Assembly (NCBI RefSeq): GCF_009720145.1
Contig: NZ_CP046252.1
Location: forward strand, 1,922,001 to 1,986,000
DNA length: 64,000 nt
DNA from: Sphingobium sp. CAP-1
GTDB taxonomy: Bacteria; Pseudomonadota; Alphaproteobacteria; Sphingomonadales; Sphingomonadaceae
Reading direction: 5' to 3'
Below, in pieces: positions 50,446 through 58,769 of the stretch; within the stretch, counting starts at the first letter, position 1, and each line of letters begins with the position of its first letter. A program made the translations under genes and the position numbers. The notes beneath the pieces are model-generated. The model ran no database searches, had not been told where the DNA came from, and saw only the letters and a list, made by a program, of their open reading frames with translations.

Positions 50446-50656
50446 CGCGGCGGTGCTGGCGGGCATCGCCTGCCTCAACCTCGCCTTGGCGGCGACGCCG
50501 GTGGCGGCGGCGCAACGATCCGCCGCCTTCTGTGGCACGCCGCCGCCGGGCTGGACGCCGCCGGGACAGCGCAAGCCGGCCGCACCGCAAATGCCGGGCG
50601 GGCTGTGCCATGTCATGCTGTGCGGTAGCGAGCGGGGGAAGATGCGGCCGCGCTGA
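50435..50656 (+). CDS. small exported cysteine-containing protein, unknown
   Basis: 73 residues starting MRFSAAVLAGIACLNLALAA, a clear signal peptide cleaved near AAA-QRS. The mature part is proline-rich (CGTPPPGWTPPGQRKPAAPQ) with three cysteines (CGTP, GGLCHVMLCGS), one C-x4-C pair possibly binding metal or haem. It overlaps hemN by 11 bases, so it is likely co-expressed under Fnr. I do not recognise a family. Confidence 0.55.
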   Translation: MRFSAAVLAGIACLNLALAATPVAAAQRSAAFCGTPPPGWTPPGQRKPAAPQMPGGLCHVMLCGSERGKMRPR

Positions 50657-50710
50657 TCCAGGGCGCGCTGCGTTAAATCAGACGCAGGAGGCGCTCCAGT
50701 TTTTGGTTTT

Positions 50711-50760
50711 CGCATCGTTTTATGCGCAAAACCGGTTCCCACTTTTGCGCACGATGCTCT
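50711..50760. repeat. palindromic repeat of the GTGGGAACCGG type found across alphaproteobacteria
   Basis: Outer arms CATCGT/ACGATG and inner arms GCGCAAAA/TTTTGCGC flank a GTGGGAACCGG core (read on the minus strand). Elements with this core are, from general knowledge, common intergenic repeats in Rhizobiales and relatives. It separates the hemN unit from the purine operon. Confidence 0.6.
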
Positions 50761-50774
50761 AGGCGCGCTCTTTT

Positions 50775-50809
50775 TTGCAACGATCCGTCCAAGTCATTCT
50801 ATTGGATCG
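50775..50809 (+). promoter_or_regulatory. candidate promoter and operator of the purine catabolic operon
   Basis: TTGCAA (50775-50780) and TCTATT (50798-50803) with a 17-base spacer form a weak sigma70-type pair about 35 bases before the first gene. An inverted repeat, CGATCC (50781-50786) and GGATCG (50804-50809), brackets the spacer and -10 and could bind a repressor. No purine-responsive regulator gene is in the window. Confidence 0.35.
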
Positions 50810-50837
50810 ATAGGGCAAGTGTCGCCATAAGGCCGCC

Positions 50838-51011
50838 ATGGCGCGCCCCACCCCTTCCCTGCCCCACAGCCCCGACGAGATTGCCGCCGCCGCCGATGCA
50901 GCGGGCATCGCCATTCCCGACGCCTGCATGGCCGGGGTGATCGCCAATCTGGCGCTGCTGGCGCGCCATGCCGCCATTTTGCGCGATCGGGCCGAAGGGG
51001 ACGAGGCATGA
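50838..51011 (+). CDS. hpxX: DUF4089 / AtzG-HpxX-like small subunit
   Basis: 57 residues: SPDEIAAAADAAGIAIPDAC, then MAGVIANLALLARHAAILR. This is the helical AtzG/HpxX pattern. In the cyanuric acid pathway the homologous AtzG binds and stabilises the amidase AtzE; in Klebsiella HpxX accompanies HpxY in oxalurate use. The stop overlaps the amidase ATG (ATGA, 51008-51011), as expected for stoichiometric partners. It opens the purine operon. Confidence 0.85.
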   Translation: MARPTPSLPHSPDEIAAAADAAGIAIPDACMAGVIANLALLARHAAILRDRAEGDEA

Positions 51012-52342
51012 CGGGCGCGCACGCCATCGCTCAGGCCGTGCGGGAAAAACGCATATCTGCCGCGCAGGTGACGGACGATTGCCTTGCCGCGCTGGCGGCC
51101 GAGGGCGGATCGCTGTGCGCCGTCACCCGCATAATGGCCGATCGGGCGCGGGCGGAAGCGGCTGCGGTCGATGCCGCCATCGCCGCCGGGCGCGATCCCG
51201 GCCCGCTGGCGGGCGTCCCCTATGGCGTCAAGGATCTGTTCGACGTGGCGGGGCTGCCGACCACGGCGGGATCGCGCCTCTATGCCGATGCGCCGCCGGC
51301 GATCGAAGATGCCGAAGCGATCCGCCGGCTGCGCGCGGCCGGGGCGGTGCTGGTGGCCAGCCTCAACATGGACGAGTTCGCCTATGGCTTCGCGACCATC
51401 AACGCGCTGCACGGCACCACCCGCAATCCGCATGATCCGGCCCGGCTGGCGGGCGGATCGTCGGGCGGTTCGGCGGCGGCGGTCGCGGCCGGCCTGCTGC
51501 CCTTCGCGCTGGGATCGGACACCAACGGGTCGATCCGCGTGCCGGCCAGCCTGACCGGCCTCTATGGATTGAAGCCGACCCATGGCGCCCTGCCGATAGC
51601 GGGCGTCTTTCCCTTTGCCGACAGTTTCGACGATATCGGCCCCTTCGCCGGATCGCTGGCCGATATGGTGACGATCTGGGCCGTGCTGCGCCAGCGATCC
51701 GTGCAGGATGACGACCCACCGCTGCGCATCGCCCGGCTGGGCGGGCGCTTCGCCGAGAATATCGACCCGGACCAGCGCGCCGCGATCGACGCGATCGCGC
51801 CCGACGCGCCGGTCGTCACCCTGCCCGCCATCGCCCGCGCCCGCTCCGCCGCCTTCCTGATTACCGCCTGCGAGGGCGGCCGGCTGCACCGCGAGGCGCT
51901 GGGCCGCGACGCGATGCTGTTCGACCCGCAGGTGCGCGACCGGCTGATCGCCGGGGCCTTGCTGCCCGACGGATTATATGAGGAAGCGCAGGCGTTCCGC
52001 GCCGCCTTCCGCGCCGCCGTGCTGGAGGTGATCGCGCCTTATGACGTGCTGATCGCACCCGCCACGCCCTGCGTCGCGCCGCCGATCGCCGATCCGCGCA
52101 TTCGGATCGACGGGGCGATGACGGCGGCGCGCGCGGACCTGGGCATTCATACGCAGCCGATCAGCTTCACCGGCTTTCCATCGCTCAGCGTTCCGCTCTA
52201 TCGTCCGGGACGGCTGCCATTGGGGCTGCAACTGATCGGCAAGCCGGGCGGCGAGCCGGCCTTGTTCCGACTCGCCGCCACGCTGGAACAACAGGGATTA
52301 ACCGGCGTCACGCCGCCGGATCGTTCGGGGGATATCGCATGA
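51008..52342 (+). CDS. hpxY: AtzE/HpxY-type amidase (oxalurate or carbamoyl-amide hydrolase)
   Basis: 444 residues of the amidase-signature family. The catalytic Ser-Ser-Lys set is Lys75 (VPYGVKDLFDVAG), Ser in GGSSGGS (residues ~151-155) and Ser175 in SDTNGSIRVPAS. The preceding hpxX gene and the later hpxZ and hpxW-like genes match the Klebsiella hpxWXYZ set, where oxalurate is cleaved to oxamate and carbamate products. A biuret-pathway AtzE role is the alternative, but no cyanuric-acid or biuret hydrolase genes are here. The 3' end overlaps the permease gene by four bases. Confidence 0.86.
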   Translation: MTGAHAIAQAVREKRISAAQVTDDCLAALAAEGGSLCAVTRIMADRARAEAAAVDAAIAAGRDPGPLAGVPYGVKDLFDVAGLPTTAGSRLYADAPPAIEDAEAIRRLRAAGAVLVASLNMDEFAYGFATINALHGTTRNPHDPARLAGGSSGGSAAAVAAGLLPFALGSDTNGSIRVPASLTGLYGLKPTHGALPIAGVFPFADSFDDIGPFAGSLADMVTIWAVLRQRSVQDDDPPLRIARLGGRFAENIDPDQRAAIDAIAPDAPVVTLPAIARARSAAFLITACEGGRLHREALGRDAMLFDPQVRDRLIAGALLPDGLYEEAQAFRAAFRAAVLEVIAPYDVLIAPATPCVAPPIADPRIRIDGAMTAARADLGIHTQPISFTGFPSLSVPLYRPGRLPLGLQLIGKPGGEPALFRLAATLEQQGLTGVTPPDRSGDIA

Positions 52343-53706
52343 CGCAGTCGCAGGTCGCGGAAATGGAAGCGCCGCCTTCGCCAACAGGCACATTGGACCG
52401 CTATTTCGGCCTGAGCCAGCGCGGCACCTCCGCGCGGACGGAGATATTGGCCGGCATCACCACTTTCCTGACCATGGCCTATATCGTGCTGGTCAATCCG
52501 GCGATCCTGGGCGCGGCGGGGATGCCGGTGGCGTCGGTCGCGGCGGCCACCTGTTTCGCCGCCGCCTTCGCATCGATCCTGATGGGCCTGAGCGCCAATG
52601 TCCCGCTGGCGCTGGCGCCGGGCATGGGCCTCAATGCTTATTTCGCCTTCACCGTGGTCGGGCAGATGGGCGTGCCATGGCCGGTCGCGCTGGGTTGCGT
52701 GCTGATTTCCGGCGTCGCCTTCCTGATCCTGACGCTGACGGGCGTGCGGCAGTTGATCGTGTCGGTCATCCCCACCTATTTGTTCGCGGCGGTGGCGGGC
52801 GGCATCGGCCTGTTCATCGGCTTTATCGGGCTGAAGAATGCCGGCATCGTCGGCGCCAATCCGGCGACCTTCGTGGCGCTGGGCGACCTGAAAGCGCCCG
52901 GTGCGGCGCTGGCATTGCTGGGCTTGCTGGTCATCGGCACATTGAGCGTGTGGAATGTGCGCGGCGCGATGCTGATCGGCATCGTCGCCACCACGATCGT
53001 CGGCTGGCTGACCGGGATGGTGACGGTGAAGCCCGAACCCTATAGTCTGGAGGCGCTGACCGGCACCGCGTTCAAGCTGGACCTGCCCGGCGTGTTCGGC
53101 CTGACCGGCAGCCATGGGCTGGGCCTGCTGGAAATCCTCTTCGTCTTTCTGTTCGTCGACCTGTTCGACAATATCGGCACTTTGGTCGCGGTGACGAAAC
53201 GCGCCGGCCTGATGGACGCGGCGGGGCGGATTCCCGGCCTCAACCGCATCCTGATGACCGACGCGGTCGCCACCATCGTCGGGTCGATGGCGGGGACCAG
53301 CACCGTCACTTCCTATGTCGAGAGCGCGGCGGGCGTGCAGGCGGGCGGGCGCACGGGCCTGACCGCGGTCGTCACCGGCATCCTGTTCCTGCTCACCATG
53401 TTCGTCGCCCCCTATGCGCAACTGGTGCCGCTGGCCGCGACCGCGCCGGCGCTTATCATCGTCGGCGGGCTGATGCTGCTGCCGCTGACCGAGGTGGAGT
53501 GGGACGATCCGATGTCGGCGATCCCCGCCTTCCTGACCGTCGCGATGATCCCGCTGACCTTCTCGATCGCCAATGGCCTGGCCTTTGGCATCACCGCCCA
53601 TGCGGCGCTCAAGGCGCTGCGCGGCACGGCGACGCGCAAGGACTGGTTCCTGTTCCTGCTCGCCGGGCTGTTCGTCGTCCGCTTCGTCTGGATGGGAGCC
53701 GCCTGA
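52339..53706 (+). CDS. NCS2-family purine permease (AzgA/PbuG-like)
   Basis: 455 residues with about 12 to 14 membrane segments. Family motifs: TEILAGITTFLTMAYIVLVNP near the start, ANVPLALAPGMGLNAYFAF, the FVDLFDNIGTLVAVTKRAG segment, and the substrate-site region GTSTVTSYVESAAGVQAGGRTG. AzgA-like members import adenine, guanine or hypoxanthine with protons; xanthine or urate is also possible given the operon. The start overlaps hpxY and the stop overlaps the nucleosidase ATG. Confidence 0.9.
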   Translation: MTQSQVAEMEAPPSPTGTLDRYFGLSQRGTSARTEILAGITTFLTMAYIVLVNPAILGAAGMPVASVAAATCFAAAFASILMGLSANVPLALAPGMGLNAYFAFTVVGQMGVPWPVALGCVLISGVAFLILTLTGVRQLIVSVIPTYLFAAVAGGIGLFIGFIGLKNAGIVGANPATFVALGDLKAPGAALALLGLLVIGTLSVWNVRGAMLIGIVATTIVGWLTGMVTVKPEPYSLEALTGTAFKLDLPGVFGLTGSHGLGLLEILFVFLFVDLFDNIGTLVAVTKRAGLMDAAGRIPGLNRILMTDAVATIVGSMAGTSTVTSYVESAAGVQAGGRTGLTAVVTGILFLLTMFVAPYAQLVPLAATAPALIIVGGLMLLPLTEVEWDDPMSAIPAFLTVAMIPLTFSIANGLAFGITAHAALKALRGTATRKDWFLFLLAGLFVVRFVWMGAA

Positions 53707-54608
53707 TGCGCCTTGCCCTGTTTGCCCTTGCACTGATCGCCACCCCGGCCGTGGCCAAACCGATCGACCGCACCCCGCGCACCGTGGTCATGACCGCCTT
53801 CCTCCCCGAATGGGATGCGCTGGTGCAATCGGTGGAGAAGCCAAAGACCCACCGGATCAACGGCATGACCTTCCTGACCGGCACGATGGCGGGCAAGCCG
53901 GTGCTGCTGATGCAGAGCGGCGTCAGCATGGTGAACGCCGCGATGAACACCCAACTGGTGCTGGATCGTTTCACCGTGAAGCGGATCGTCTTTTCCGGGA
54001 TTGCCGGCGGGGTCGATCCCGGCCTGTCGATCGGCGATGTCATCGTGCCGCAGGACTGGGCGCAATATCTGGAAGTCTCCTTCGCCCGCAAAAATGGCGA
54101 TAGCTGGACAGTGCCCGAAGCGGTCGACGCCAACGCGCCCGCCAATTGGGGCATGATGTTCCCGCGTGGCGTGCGCATGGGCAATGCGGCCGAGCCGGTG
54201 CAGCGCCATTATCGTTTCGGCGTCGATCCGGCGCTGCTCGATCTGGCGAAAAGGGTGGCGGGCGACGTGACACTGGAGCGCTGCGCCGGGAAGGAGGCCG
54301 CCGCCTGCCTGCCGCATGATCCCAAGATCGTGGTCGGCGGCACCGGGGTCAGCGCGGGCGTGTTCGCCGACAATGCCGAGTTTCGCGACTATCTGGCCAG
54401 CGCATGGAAAGCGCGCGTGCTGGACATGGAAAGCGCGGCGGTGGCGCAGGTCGCCTATGCCAATGAAGTGCCGGTCATCATCTTTCGCAGCCTGTCCGAT
54501 CTGGCGGGCGGGGATGCGGGCGAGAATCAGATGGTCGCCTTCATGGCTCTGGCGTCGGTCAACAGCGCGCATGTGGTGCGCGCCTTCGTCGCGGCGCTGC
54601 CCAACTGA
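53706..54608 (+). CDS. exported purine nucleosidase / MTA-SAH nucleosidase family protein
   Basis: 300 residues. A signal peptide (LALFALALIATPAVA) is unusual for this cytoplasmic family. The phosphorylase/nucleosidase fold is marked by FSGIAGGVDPGLSIGDVIVP, VVGGTGVSAGVFADN, and the purine/ribose site VLDMESAAVAQVAY with RSLSDLAGGDAG. It likely cleaves purine nucleosides in the periplasm to give bases for the adjacent permease. An insert with paired cysteines (ERCAGKEAAACLP) suggests a disulfide, fitting export. Overlaps are one base on each side. Confidence 0.85.
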   Translation: MRLALFALALIATPAVAKPIDRTPRTVVMTAFLPEWDALVQSVEKPKTHRINGMTFLTGTMAGKPVLLMQSGVSMVNAAMNTQLVLDRFTVKRIVFSGIAGGVDPGLSIGDVIVPQDWAQYLEVSFARKNGDSWTVPEAVDANAPANWGMMFPRGVRMGNAAEPVQRHYRFGVDPALLDLAKRVAGDVTLERCAGKEAAACLPHDPKIVVGGTGVSAGVFADNAEFRDYLASAWKARVLDMESAAVAQVAYANEVPVIIFRSLSDLAGGDAGENQMVAFMALASVNSAHVVRAFVAALPN

Positions 54609-56185
54609 TGGCGCTGACGACCGTTTCGGGCCGCCACGGCATGGTGAGCGCGCCGCATCATCTGGCGAGCGCCGCGGGGCTGGACGTGCTGCGCGACGGC
54701 GGGACGGCGGTGGAGGCGTGCGTCGCGGTCGCCGCCTGTCTGGCGGTGGTCTATCCGCATATGACCGGGATTGGCGGCGACGGTTTCTGGCTAATCCGCG
54801 AACCCGATGGCCGGGTGCATGGCATCCATGGCTGCGGCGGCGCGGCGGCGGCGGCGGACCTGTCGCTCTATGCCGGGCATGAAGCGGTGCCGACGCGCGG
54901 GCCGCTGGCGGCGAATACGGTGGCGGGGACGATTTCGGGCTGGGCGGCGGCGCTGGCGGGCGGGACGCTGCCTCTGGCGCGGCTGCTGCGCGATGCGATC
55001 GGCCATGCGCGGGCCGGCGTGGCGGTGAGCGCGGGCGGCGCGGGCATCGCGGCGGCCAAGGGCGGGGAACTGCGCGACCAGCCCGGCGCCTATGCCGCGA
55101 TCTTCGAGGCCGAAGGCCGGCCGCTGCGCGAAGGCGAGCTTCTGCGCCAGCCCGTGCTGGCCGATACGCTGGAGCGGCTGGCGGCGGAGGGGCTGGAGAG
55201 TTTCTACACCGGCGCGCTGGCGGCCGACATCGCCGCCGATCTGGCCGCGCTGGGCAGCCCGGTGGCGGCGGCGGACCTGACCGCGCATCGCGCGACCCGG
55301 CCCGATCCGCTGCATGTCGGGATCAGCGGCGCGACCCTCCATAACAGCGCGCCGCCGACGCAGGGCTTCGCCTCGCTGCTGATCCTTGGCTTGTTCGACC
55401 GGCTGGCGGCGGCGCAGGCCGATGGCTTCGACCATGTCCATGGGCTGGTGGAGGCGACCAAGCAGGCGTTCCTGATCCGCGATGCCCATGTCGGCGATCC
55501 GGCCTATCATGATTATGACTGGCAGGGATTGCTGGACGATCCGGCCGCGCTGGACGCATTGGCGGCGAAGATCGACCCTGCGCGCGCCCTGCCCTGGCCG
55601 CAGCCGCCGCAATGGGGCGACACCTGCTGGTTCGCGGCAGCCGATGGCGAGGGCCGGGTCGTGTCGTGCATCCAGTCCACCTATTTCGAGTTCGGATCGG
55701 GGCTGGTGCTGCCGCGCACCGGCATCATCTGGCAGAATCGCGGGTCGAGTTTCCGGCTGGCGGAGAGCGGCTGGAATGCGCTGAAACCCGGCCGCAAGCC
55801 GTTCCACACGCTCAACCCGGCGCTGGCGGTTTTCGATGACGGGCGGGTCATGGCCTATGGCACGATGGGCGGCGAAGGCCAGCCGCAGACGCAGGCGGCG
55901 CTGTTCACGCGTTATGCCCGTTATGGCGTCGATTTACAGACGGCGATCAATCGCCCACGATGGCTGCTGGGCCGCACATGGGGAGAAGAAAGCACGACGC
56001 TCAAGCTGGAGGACGGGTTCGACGCGGGCCTCTATGCGGCGCTGGCCGCCGCCGGCCATGATGTGGAGCGGGTCGGCCCGCTGACCGCGACCATGGGCCA
56101 TGCCGGCGCGATCGTGCGCCATGCCGATGGCGCGCTGGACGGCGCGACCGATCCGCGCAGCGACGGCGGGGTGGCGGCATGGTGA
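54608..56185 (+). CDS. hpxW: gamma-glutamyltransferase-family Ntn hydrolase, HpxW-like (oxamate amidohydrolase candidate)
   Basis: 525 residues. Family start GRHGMVSAPHHLASAAGLDVLRDGG; GGDGFWL; the presumed autocatalytic nucleophile is Thr339 in GDTCWFAAAD; and late GTMGGEGQPQTQAALFTRYA. No signal peptide, unlike periplasmic glutathione-cleaving GGT. Co-occurrence with hpxX, hpxY and hpxZ points to HpxW, which cuts oxamate to oxalate and ammonia. A generic gamma-glutamyltransferase cannot be excluded from sequence alone. It overlaps the next gene by seven bases. Confidence 0.78.
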   Translation: MALTTVSGRHGMVSAPHHLASAAGLDVLRDGGTAVEACVAVAACLAVVYPHMTGIGGDGFWLIREPDGRVHGIHGCGGAAAAADLSLYAGHEAVPTRGPLAANTVAGTISGWAAALAGGTLPLARLLRDAIGHARAGVAVSAGGAGIAAAKGGELRDQPGAYAAIFEAEGRPLREGELLRQPVLADTLERLAAEGLESFYTGALAADIAADLAALGSPVAAADLTAHRATRPDPLHVGISGATLHNSAPPTQGFASLLILGLFDRLAAAQADGFDHVHGLVEATKQAFLIRDAHVGDPAYHDYDWQGLLDDPAALDALAAKIDPARALPWPQPPQWGDTCWFAAADGEGRVVSCIQSTYFEFGSGLVLPRTGIIWQNRGSSFRLAESGWNALKPGRKPFHTLNPALAVFDDGRVMAYGTMGGEGQPQTQAALFTRYARYGVDLQTAINRPRWLLGRTWGEESTTLKLEDGFDAGLYAALAAAGHDVERVGPLTATMGHAGAIVRHADGALDGATDPRSDGGVAAW

Positions 56186-57411
56186 CGGGCGGCGCGAGAG
56201 CGGTGGCGCGCTGCGACGCGCTGGGCATTGCGCCCTATAGCGACATGGCCGACGGCCTGTATCGCGCCTATCTGACGCCCGCTTATGCTGCCGCGCAGAA
56301 GGCGCTGGCCGGGTGGATGGCGGAGGCCGGCATGAGCGTGCGGCGCGATTCCGCCGCCAATCTGATCGGCCGCTATGACGGGGGCGACGCCGCCGCCCCG
56401 GCGCTGCTGATCGGCAGCCATATCGACAGCGTGCGCGACGCGGGGCGCTATGACGGGCCGCTGGGCATCATGCTGGGGATCGAGGCGGTGGATGCGCTGC
56501 ATCGGAGCGGACGGCACATGCCGTTCCCGATCGAGGTGATCGCCTTTGGCGACGAGGAAGGATCGCGCTTTCCCGCCGCGATGCTGACCAGCCGGGCGGT
56601 GGCGGGGACGCTGGACGCGGCGGCGCTGGATGTGGCGGATGGCGATGGCGTGGCGCTGCAAACCCTGCTGTCCATTGACGATTATCTTCTGGCGCGGCGG
56701 GATGCATCGACAGTCCTCGCCTATCTCGAAGCGCATATCGAGCAGGGGCCGGTGCTGGAGGCGCGGGGGCTGGCGGTCGGCACCGTCACCGGCATCGCCG
56801 CGCAATTGCGCCTGTCGGCGGTCGTGACCGGGCAGGCCAATCATGCCGGCACCACCACCATGGGCCTGCGCCGCGACGCGCTGACCGGCGCGGCGGCGAT
56901 GATGCTGGCGATCGAGCGGATCGCGCAGGACGACGCATCCGATCTGGTGGCGACCGTGGGCCGGGTCGAGGCGCTGCCGGGCGCGCCCAACGTCATTCCC
57001 GGTGAAGTGCGCTTCACCATCGATGTGCGATCGGGCGATGCGGCCCGGCGCGATTCCGCGGCGGAGGCGATGATCGATGCGATCCACGCCATCGCCGACG
57101 CGCGCGATCTGGACTTCGCCGTGGAGCGCGTCCACGACCTGCCGGCCAGTCCCTGCGACCCCGCGCTGACGGACCTGATGGATGCGGCGATCGCCGATAC
57201 CGGCCAGCCGCCCTTCCGCCTCGTGTCGGGCGCGGGGCATGATGCGATGGTGATGGCGGCGCTGTGCCCGACGGCGATGCTGTTCATCCGGTGCCGGGGC
57301 GGGATCAGCCACAACCCGGCCGAACATGTCGATCCCGCCGACGCGGAGATCGCGCTACAGACTATGCTGGGCTTCATAACGAAATTGGGAGAGTCTGTTG
57401 CCGCCGCTTGA
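56179..57411 (+). CDS. hpxK: allantoate amidohydrolase (M20-family, AllC/HpxK-like)
   Basis: 410 residues. Metal-site motifs: GSHIDSVRDAGRYDGPLGIM, FGDEEGSRFPAAMLTSRAVAG, EAHIEQGPVLEARGLAVGTV, and the late HDAMVMAALCPTAMLF. The dimerisation lid carries NHAGTTTMGLRRDAL. These mark the N-carbamoyl-L-amino acid hydrolase/allantoate amidohydrolase branch. It hydrolyses allantoate to ureidoglycine, CO2 and ammonia with Mn. Its operon neighbours (aminotransferase, puuE) favour allantoate over carbamoyl amino acids. It overlaps the flanking genes on both sides. Confidence 0.88.
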   Translation: MVTGGARAVARCDALGIAPYSDMADGLYRAYLTPAYAAAQKALAGWMAEAGMSVRRDSAANLIGRYDGGDAAAPALLIGSHIDSVRDAGRYDGPLGIMLGIEAVDALHRSGRHMPFPIEVIAFGDEEGSRFPAAMLTSRAVAGTLDAAALDVADGDGVALQTLLSIDDYLLARRDASTVLAYLEAHIEQGPVLEARGLAVGTVTGIAAQLRLSAVVTGQANHAGTTTMGLRRDALTGAAAMMLAIERIAQDDASDLVATVGRVEALPGAPNVIPGEVRFTIDVRSGDAARRDSAAEAMIDAIHAIADARDLDFAVERVHDLPASPCDPALTDLMDAAIADTGQPPFRLVSGAGHDAMVMAALCPTAMLFIRCRGGISHNPAEHVDPADAEIALQTMLGFITKLGESVAAA

Positions 57412-58645
57412 TGATCTTCGGGCTTCCGGGCTTTTTGGCGAGATCGACCCGCCGCAGCGGCTGCTGATGGGGCCGGGGCCGGTCAACGCCCATCCCCGCG
57501 TGCTGCGTGCCATGTCGGCCGACCTGCTGGGCCAGTTCGACCCGGAAATGACGGGTTACATGAATCAGGTGATGGCGCTCTATCGCCCGATCTTCGGCAC
57601 CGACAATCGCTGGACGATGCTGGTCGACGGCACCGCGCGAGCGGGGATAGAGGCGGCGCTGGTCAGCCTGATCGCGCCGGGCGACACCGTGCTGGTGGTC
57701 AATTTCGGCCGTTTCGGGCTGCTGCTCACGGAGATATTGGGGCGGATCGGCGCGACGATCGAGACGGTGGACGCGCCCTGGGGCGAGGTGGTGCCGATCG
57801 ACGCGATCGCCGCCGCGATCGCGCGCACTGGCCCAAAAGTCGTCGCGACGATCCATGGCGACACCTCCACCACCATGGCGCAGCCGATCGATGGGCTGGG
57901 CGCGCTGTGCGCGGCGGCGGGGGCGTTGCTCTATGTCGACGCGACCGCGACGATCGGCGGCATGGAGCTGGCGGCCGACCGCTGGGGTGCGGACATCGTC
58001 ACCGGGGGGTTGCAGAAATGCCTCGGCGGGCCTTCGGGGTCGGCCCCGATCACCATCTCCGACAAGGCGGCGGACCATATCTTCACCCGCCGCCATACCG
58101 AAGCGGGCATCCGCGCGGCCGGCATGGTCGACGGCAGCGGGCCGCGCATCGGCTCCAACTATTTCGACCTCGCCATGATCATGGATTATTGGAGCGAGAA
58201 ACGCCTGAACCATCATACCGAGGCAACGTCTATGCTCTATGCCGCGCGGGAATGCGCGCGGATCATGCTGGGCGAAGGACTGGCGGCGCGTTACGCCCGC
58301 CATGCCGCCGCCGGCCGGGCGATGACGGCGGGGCTGCGCGCCATGGGGCTGACCGTCTTTGGCGACGACGCGCATCGCATGACCAATGTGACCGGCGTGT
58401 TCATTCCGCAAGGCGTCGATGGCGAGCGGGTGCGCGCCGCGATGCGCACCCGGTTCGAGATCGAGATCGGCACCGCTTTCGGCCCGCTGGCCGGGCGTAT
58501 CTGGCGGATCGGGGCGATGGGCTACAACGCCATGCAGCATAAGATATTGATTACGCTGGGCGCGCTGGAAGCCTGTCTGCGGATGGAGGGCTTCGCTTTG
58601 CCCGCCGGCGCGGCGGTGACGGCGGCGATGGAGGCATGGGAATGA
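57398..58645 (+). CDS. pucG: (S)-ureidoglycine-glyoxylate aminotransferase (PucG/HpxJ-like)
   Basis: 415 residues starting at a TTG (57398) with GGGAGAG upstream; no ATG is available before residue 24. It is a class V aminotransferase: LLMGPGPVNAHPRVLRAMS, GTARAGIEAALVSL, IHGDTSTTMAQP, the PLP aspartate in YVDATATIGG and Lys in TGGLQKCLGGPSG. PucG/HpxJ transfers the amino group of ureidoglycine to glyoxylate, giving oxalurate and glycine, which explains the hpxXYWZ genes nearby. It overlaps hpxK by 14 bases. Alanine-glyoxylate activity is the alternative. Confidence 0.85.
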   Translation: MPPLDDLRASGLFGEIDPPQRLLMGPGPVNAHPRVLRAMSADLLGQFDPEMTGYMNQVMALYRPIFGTDNRWTMLVDGTARAGIEAALVSLIAPGDTVLVVNFGRFGLLLTEILGRIGATIETVDAPWGEVVPIDAIAAAIARTGPKVVATIHGDTSTTMAQPIDGLGALCAAAGALLYVDATATIGGMELAADRWGADIVTGGLQKCLGGPSGSAPITISDKAADHIFTRRHTEAGIRAAGMVDGSGPRIGSNYFDLAMIMDYWSEKRLNHHTEATSMLYAARECARIMLGEGLAARYARHAAAGRAMTAGLRAMGLTVFGDDAHRMTNVTGVFIPQGVDGERVRAAMRTRFEIEIGTAFGPLAGRIWRIGAMGYNAMQHKILITLGALEACLRMEGFALPAGAAVTAAMEAWE

Positions 58646-58665
58646 GGGGAAGAGCAAAGATCAAG

Positions 58666-58764
58666 CCCCTCCCCTTCAGGGGAGGGGTTGGGGTGGGATT
58701 GTGCCCCCGGTGCTGCGCCAGATTGATAGCCCCCACCCCCGGCCCCTCCCCTGAAGGGGAGGGG
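58666..58764. repeat. inverted repeat inside the purine operon that supplies the puuE ribosome site
   Basis: The left arm (58666-58697) starts CCCCTCCCCTTCAGGGG and the right arm (58732-58764) ends CTGAAGGGGAGGGG. Each arm is itself a hairpin, and the arms are also largely complementary to each other. AGGGGAGGGGAG at the right end serves as the Shine-Dalgarno for puuE at 58770. This is the only spacer above 20 bases in the operon. Confidence 0.75.
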
Positions 58765-58769
58765 AGAAT

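Noticed and set aside
52198..53733. 511-residue frame antisense to the purine permease
   Set aside because: No hydrophobic or catalytic pattern; very high Gln/Arg/Asp content typical of antisense frames here.
54608..56185. periplasmic glutathione gamma-glutamyltransferase
   Set aside because: There is no signal peptide, and the operon contains hpxX, hpxY and hpxZ. The oxamate hydrolase HpxW fits better, though this is not proven.
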